Shown piece after piece: positions 21,417-24,262 of a DNA stretch of 24,262 nucleotides. A program made the position numbers and the translations under genes. The notes below the pieces were generated by a model. It was not told the DNA's origin, made no database searches, and saw nothing but the letters and a program-made list of their open reading frames with translations. How positions within the stretch are numbered: the stretch's first letter is position 1; each line of letters starts with the position of its first letter. Origin of the DNA: a virus. The stretch is from the IMG/VR virus record IMGVR_UViG_3300042549_008695, positions 1 to 24,262 of that record. The stretch is one strand, 5' to 3'.

Positions 21417-22357
21417 ATAATATATTAATTACAGGCGCAACAGGATTTATAGGTCGTTATCTTGTTGAGCAATTTTGTGAAAATAATAATGTTATCTGTT
21501 TGGTTCGACCAGGAACAAAAAATCTAAAAAGAATTTCTGAGTTCTCTGATAAGATTAAAATAGTAGAACACAATATTAGAGATCCATATAATTTTGATAC
21601 CTTTAAAGACATAGATATTATTCTTCATGCTGGTGCAAATCCTAGTGCAGCTGATAGCATTAGCGCACCTGTCGAATCTGTGCTAGATAATGTAATTGGA
21701 ACGTTAAATCTATTAGAACTAGCTAGACAAATTAATCTTAAAAAGTTTGTTTATTATAGTTCTGGTGAAGTGTTTGGACCGATTCCAATTGGTAATGACA
21801 GCGGAGAGAATGATGCATATCGTTCTAACAGTCCATATGCAGCATCAAAAGCTTCGGGCGAAGAGCTTTGTGTGAGTTACTCTCATACTTACAAACTGCC
21901 AGTAAGTATTATACACATTAACAATACGTTTGGGCCCATGTGTCAACCAAACAGACTGCCCACCATTATTATTAAAAAATTGCTTAATAATGAGACATTG
22001 GACATTCATGTAGGCAAGGAAAATCAAATAGGTGGCCGCCGGTGGTTCTATGCAGGGGACGTTGCTAGTCACACAGACTTTGTAATTAACAAACAACGGG
22101 ACTTGTGCGAAAAATGGAACAGCGCCGGAAACAAGTTTATTAACAATTTTGAGTTCGCCAATAATATAGCGGACATAATGGGTAAAAAACTAAATTATAA
22201 CTTTATACCAGTTGACAGACCCGGGCATGATTTATGTTATTCAGTGGATCCGCAAAAGTTTTATGCAAAAGGCTGGACTGAACCAGTTTCTTATCAACAA
22301 AGACTTGAACAAACTGTTAATTGGTATTTGAACAATCAGGAATGGCTCTATGTATAA
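21413..22357 (+). CDS. NAD-dependent epimerase/dehydratase (extended SDR)
   Basis: This is a 314-residue protein from the ATG at 21413; an upstream extension of the frame overlaps the methyltransferase gene. TGATGFIG (7-14) is the NAD(P) loop, YYSSGEVFGP (114-123) is the catalytic serine region, and YAASK (142-146) is the Tyr-xxx-Lys pair. The position normally Asp-Glu in 4,6-dehydratases is G-E here, so it is more likely an epimerase or 4-ketoreductase than a dehydratase. It would act on a nucleotide-linked sugar, possibly reducing the keto intermediate made by the RfbH-like enzyme, as abequose or paratose synthases do; that is inference. It overlaps the next gene by 8 nt. Confidence 0.88.
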   Translation: MNNILITGATGFIGRYLVEQFCENNNVICLVRPGTKNLKRISEFSDKIKIVEHNIRDPYNFDTFKDIDIILHAGANPSAADSISAPVESVLDNVIGTLNLLELARQINLKKFVYYSSGEVFGPIPIGNDSGENDAYRSNSPYAASKASGEELCVSYSHTYKLPVSIIHINNTFGPMCQPNRLPTIIIKKLLNNETLDIHVGKENQIGGRRWFYAGDVASHTDFVINKQRDLCEKWNSAGNKFINNFEFANNIADIMGKKLNYNFIPVDRPGHDLCYSVDPQKFYAKGWTEPVSYQQRLEQTVNWYLNNQEWLYV

Positions 22358-23300
22358 AACTGTGTATGTTACGGGATGTTTAGGATTTATTGGCTATCAC
22401 GTTGCTAAATCCTGTTTAGAAAAGGGTTGGTATGTCTGCGGAGTTGATAAGGGCACATATGCTGCCAATTGGAATCTTCTTGATGATTTACTAACATACA
22501 AGAATTTTAAATTTGAAAATAAAGACATTAATGAACTAACAATGATTTATGACTGTGATTATTTTATTAATACTGCCGCAGAAACTCACGTAGACAATAG
22601 CATTGTTAGTAGTATTGAATTTGTAGACAGTAATATTAGTGGTGTTCATAATATTTTAGAACTTATTAGAACAAAAATTAGTGGTAGAAAAAAGACTCCT
22701 GTTCTATTACATTTCAGTACTGACGAAGTGTATGGTGATATAGATCAAGGCTTCCATAAAGAAACAGACCTGTTAAAGCCGAGCAACCCTTACAGCGCAA
22801 CAAAAGCTGCTGCTGACATGTTGGTCATTGCTTGGGCCCGAACATATAACTTACCTTATGTAATTGTTAGACCAACAAACAACTATGGTATTGGTCAGTA
22901 TGCTGAAAAGTTTATACCACACGCCATCAAGTATCTAACGTTGGGTAAAAAAGTTTTGTTACACAACAAAGGAACACCGCGTAGAACGTGGTTACATGCA
23001 AGTGATACTGCCGAAGCTGTGATAACAATTATGGAAAAAGGTATTGTTAATGAGATTTATAATATCTCAGGCACATTTGAAGAACAAAATATTGTAGTTG
23101 CAAAAAAGATTATTAATCTTTTAGGGCTAACAGGAAACGAAGAAACCTATCTAGATACAAATTATGAGCGGCCTGGTCAAGATGTTAGATATGCTATCGA
23201 CGATACTAAGATTAAATCTTTAGGTTGGGAACCAAAAGCTAACTTTGACAACGAGCTTGTAAAAATTGTAAAATATTATAAAGAAAACTTTATTTGGTGA
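22350..23300 (+). CDS. Nucleotide-sugar 4,6-dehydratase-like (RmlB-type extended SDR)
   Basis: This 316-residue protein resembles dTDP-glucose 4,6-dehydratase. TGCLGFIG (8-15) binds NAD; AAETHVDNSI (76-85) is a signature segment; STDEVYG (123-129) supplies the Thr-Asp-Glu triad needed for the dehydration step; and Y148xxxK152 is catalytic. RPTNNYGIGQ (174-183) is also typical. It would make a 4-keto-6-deoxy sugar, the substrate class of the RfbH-like enzyme at the head of the operon. The nucleotide (dTDP, CDP or GDP) cannot be told by eye. The protein is slightly shorter than RmlB (about 355). It follows the previous gene with an 8-nt overlap. Confidence 0.9.
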   Translation: MYKTVYVTGCLGFIGYHVAKSCLEKGWYVCGVDKGTYAANWNLLDDLLTYKNFKFENKDINELTMIYDCDYFINTAAETHVDNSIVSSIEFVDSNISGVHNILELIRTKISGRKKTPVLLHFSTDEVYGDIDQGFHKETDLLKPSNPYSATKAAADMLVIAWARTYNLPYVIVRPTNNYGIGQYAEKFIPHAIKYLTLGKKVLLHNKGTPRRTWLHASDTAEAVITIMEKGIVNEIYNISGTFEEQNIVVAKKIINLLGLTGNEETYLDTNYERPGQDVRYAIDDTKIKSLGWEPKANFDNELVKIVKYYKENFIW

Positions 23301-23304
23301 AATT

Positions 23305-24054
23305 ATGAAAAATTATCTTATTGGCGCTGTGCGCCCAATTATTAAGAACTGGGGTTATTGGAAGGGCCCGGGAGATAATCCAAAGGCTGAACGTGACCTT
23401 ATGGACTATGAAAACATGTATTCTATTAGTAGAAGCAGTGCAAAAACTTATCTACAAGGCGAGTGGGAGGAAATCAAGCTCACTGCACCTGTACTTGATT
23501 CTAGAGCATATCAAATAGCACATTGGTACATGATTAAGGAACTATGGCACAAAGAGCCCTGCAACATTTTATGCATGGGTGCAGACACTATGTTTCTCAA
23601 ACCAACAGAAGTGTTCGGCAAGTATAATGATATGATGATGTTTAATTACACTGATCCAAAAACACACGAAGAAGCACAGCATTATTTTAACGATGATATT
23701 AGATACTATCCAGCAGATATGGATCCAAAGGTTTGGGACTTAGGCGAAAGACTTATGGATAAGTGGTTCACTCATAAAGAAAATGACTGGAGTTGGGGAC
23801 AGTTGATTCATAATTATCAGTTATGGAGTCAAGGTTTAGATGTTTCGGAAGTATTAGATCCAAAGATGGCGTTTCAAATCTTTAATTTGAATATACCTTT
23901 TGCAGAAGAATGGAACAATTGTAAGTTTGCAGACGCTAACATAATTCATTTACATAGCAGCAGAGATACATCATCTCGAGTATCTGCAATGAAGGAAATT
24001 GCAGAAACGTGTAATGTTCCTGTTTATGTAAAGGAAGAAATGATAGTATTGTAA
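23305..24054 (+). CDS. Possible GT-A-type glycosyltransferase
   Basis: This 249-residue protein is not firmly identified. ILCMGADTMFLKPTEVFGKY (88-107) resembles the segment around the DxD metal site of GT-A glycosyltransferases, where a hydrophobic strand is followed by 'D-x-D-x-x-F-x-x-P', though only one aspartate (D94) is in place here. HSWG-like and IIHLHSS segments near the C-terminus could be further donor or metal contacts. There is no membrane segment or signal. It is the last gene of the late sugar operon, 4 nt after the dehydratase gene, and a transferase is the expected remaining step there. A strong terminator follows 45 nt after the stop. Confidence 0.6.
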   Translation: MKNYLIGAVRPIIKNWGYWKGPGDNPKAERDLMDYENMYSISRSSAKTYLQGEWEEIKLTAPVLDSRAYQIAHWYMIKELWHKEPCNILCMGADTMFLKPTEVFGKYNDMMMFNYTDPKTHEEAQHYFNDDIRYYPADMDPKVWDLGERLMDKWFTHKENDWSWGQLIHNYQLWSQGLDVSEVLDPKMAFQIFNLNIPFAEEWNNCKFADANIIHLHSSRDTSSRVSAMKEIAETCNVPVYVKEEMIVL

Positions 24055-24099
24055 AATACTACAGCAATCGGCAGACTACTTCGTTAGAAGTTTTGCATA

Positions 24100-24133
24100 A
24101 AAAGTATTTGGTAGGCGCCTACCAATTACTTTT
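24100..24133 (+). terminator. Long inverted repeat, likely bidirectional terminator
   Basis: A perfect 18-bp palindrome, TTGGTAGGCGCCTACCAA (24108-24125), is flanked by AAAAGTA on the left and TACTTTT on the right. These also pair, after one T-T mismatch, giving arms of 17 nt. As RNA it forms a stem with a GCGC loop and a short U-run. It closes the sugar operon. Confidence 0.8.
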
Positions 24134-24262
24134 AAATTAGGACAGTCAGTTGCAGCACTGGGCTACTATATAGCGTATTCTAAGAGGGACGCAAAAAACA
24201 TTACTTGTTAGACTGAACATATTCTGTCCACGCTATTATTTACGCAAACATTAAAAAATCGT
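24134..24262 (+). other. Non-coding end of window
   Basis: No reading frame of useful length, tRNA or clear promoter is seen in these 129 bases on either strand. It may hold the regulatory region of a gene beyond the window edge. Confidence 0.4.

Noticed and set aside
24150-24190. Promoter-like TTGCAG ... TATATA or TATTCT beyond the sugar operon
   Set aside because: Spacings of 11 and 20 bp do not fit a sigma70 promoter.

Overview
The window looks like part of the genome of a T4-like (contractile-tailed) marine bacteriophage. The main reasons are several copies of the T4 late-promoter box TATAAATA (or G/AATAAATA) directly in front of genes, two phage-type tRNA genes, tightly overlapping genes (TAATG, ATGA and GTGA junctions), and a gene set typical of such phages: ATP-dependent DNA ligase, peptide deformylase, UV endonuclease, 2-oxoglutarate oxygenases, and a late sugar operon. 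The DNA is AT-rich. The host cannot be fixed from the sequence. The 7Fe ferredoxin is of the proteobacterial FdxA type, which hints at a proteobacterial host.

Layout. (1) 1-3453, plus strand: tRNA-Arg(UCU), a possibly structured RNA, tRNA-Leu(UAA), a small membrane protein, a SpeD-family pyruvoyl enzyme, a radical SAM protein and a glycosyltransferase-like protein of the 'EKTFKP' family. (2) 3450-7069, plus strand: an operon behind a near-perfect host sigma70 promoter, encoding DNA ligase, FdxA, peptide deformylase, a glycoside hydrolase family 6 enzyme and a 2OG-Fe(II) oxygenase. (3) 7066-13460, minus strand: late genes, including a nucleotidyltransferase fused to a long acidic region, a short-chain dehydrogenase, an Asp/Asn-hydroxylase-like protein, several proteins that may be packaged in the head, a 54-residue basic protein, and a second 'EKTFKP' protein. 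(4) 13585-16477, minus strand: an operon of likely virion proteins that ends at a strong hairpin terminator and starts at tandem late boxes. (5) 16525-18336, plus strand: a second early operon behind another TTGACA-N17-TATACT promoter, with a small protein, UV damage endonuclease and two small paralogues. (6) 18339-24133, plus strand: a self-contained late operon of seven sugar or glycosylation genes, running from a perfect TATAAATA box to a terminator.

How it fits together. Plus-strand operons 2 and 5 carry host-type promoters and encode DNA replication, repair and metabolic functions, so they are probably early. The minus-strand genes and the sugar operon carry late boxes. The sugar operon has an RfbH-type PLP/[2Fe-2S] dehydratase, a split transketolase, an FkbM methyltransferase, two nucleotide-sugar dehydrogenase/epimerases and a possible glycosyltransferase. 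Together these could make and attach an unusual deoxy sugar late in infection, perhaps to virion proteins. The most unusual items are the phage GH6 enzyme, the FdxA ferredoxin, apparently leaderless genes next to promoter boxes, the nucleotidyltransferase fusion with repeated LRKLAGL modules and candidate prohead-protease sites, and the late sugar operon.
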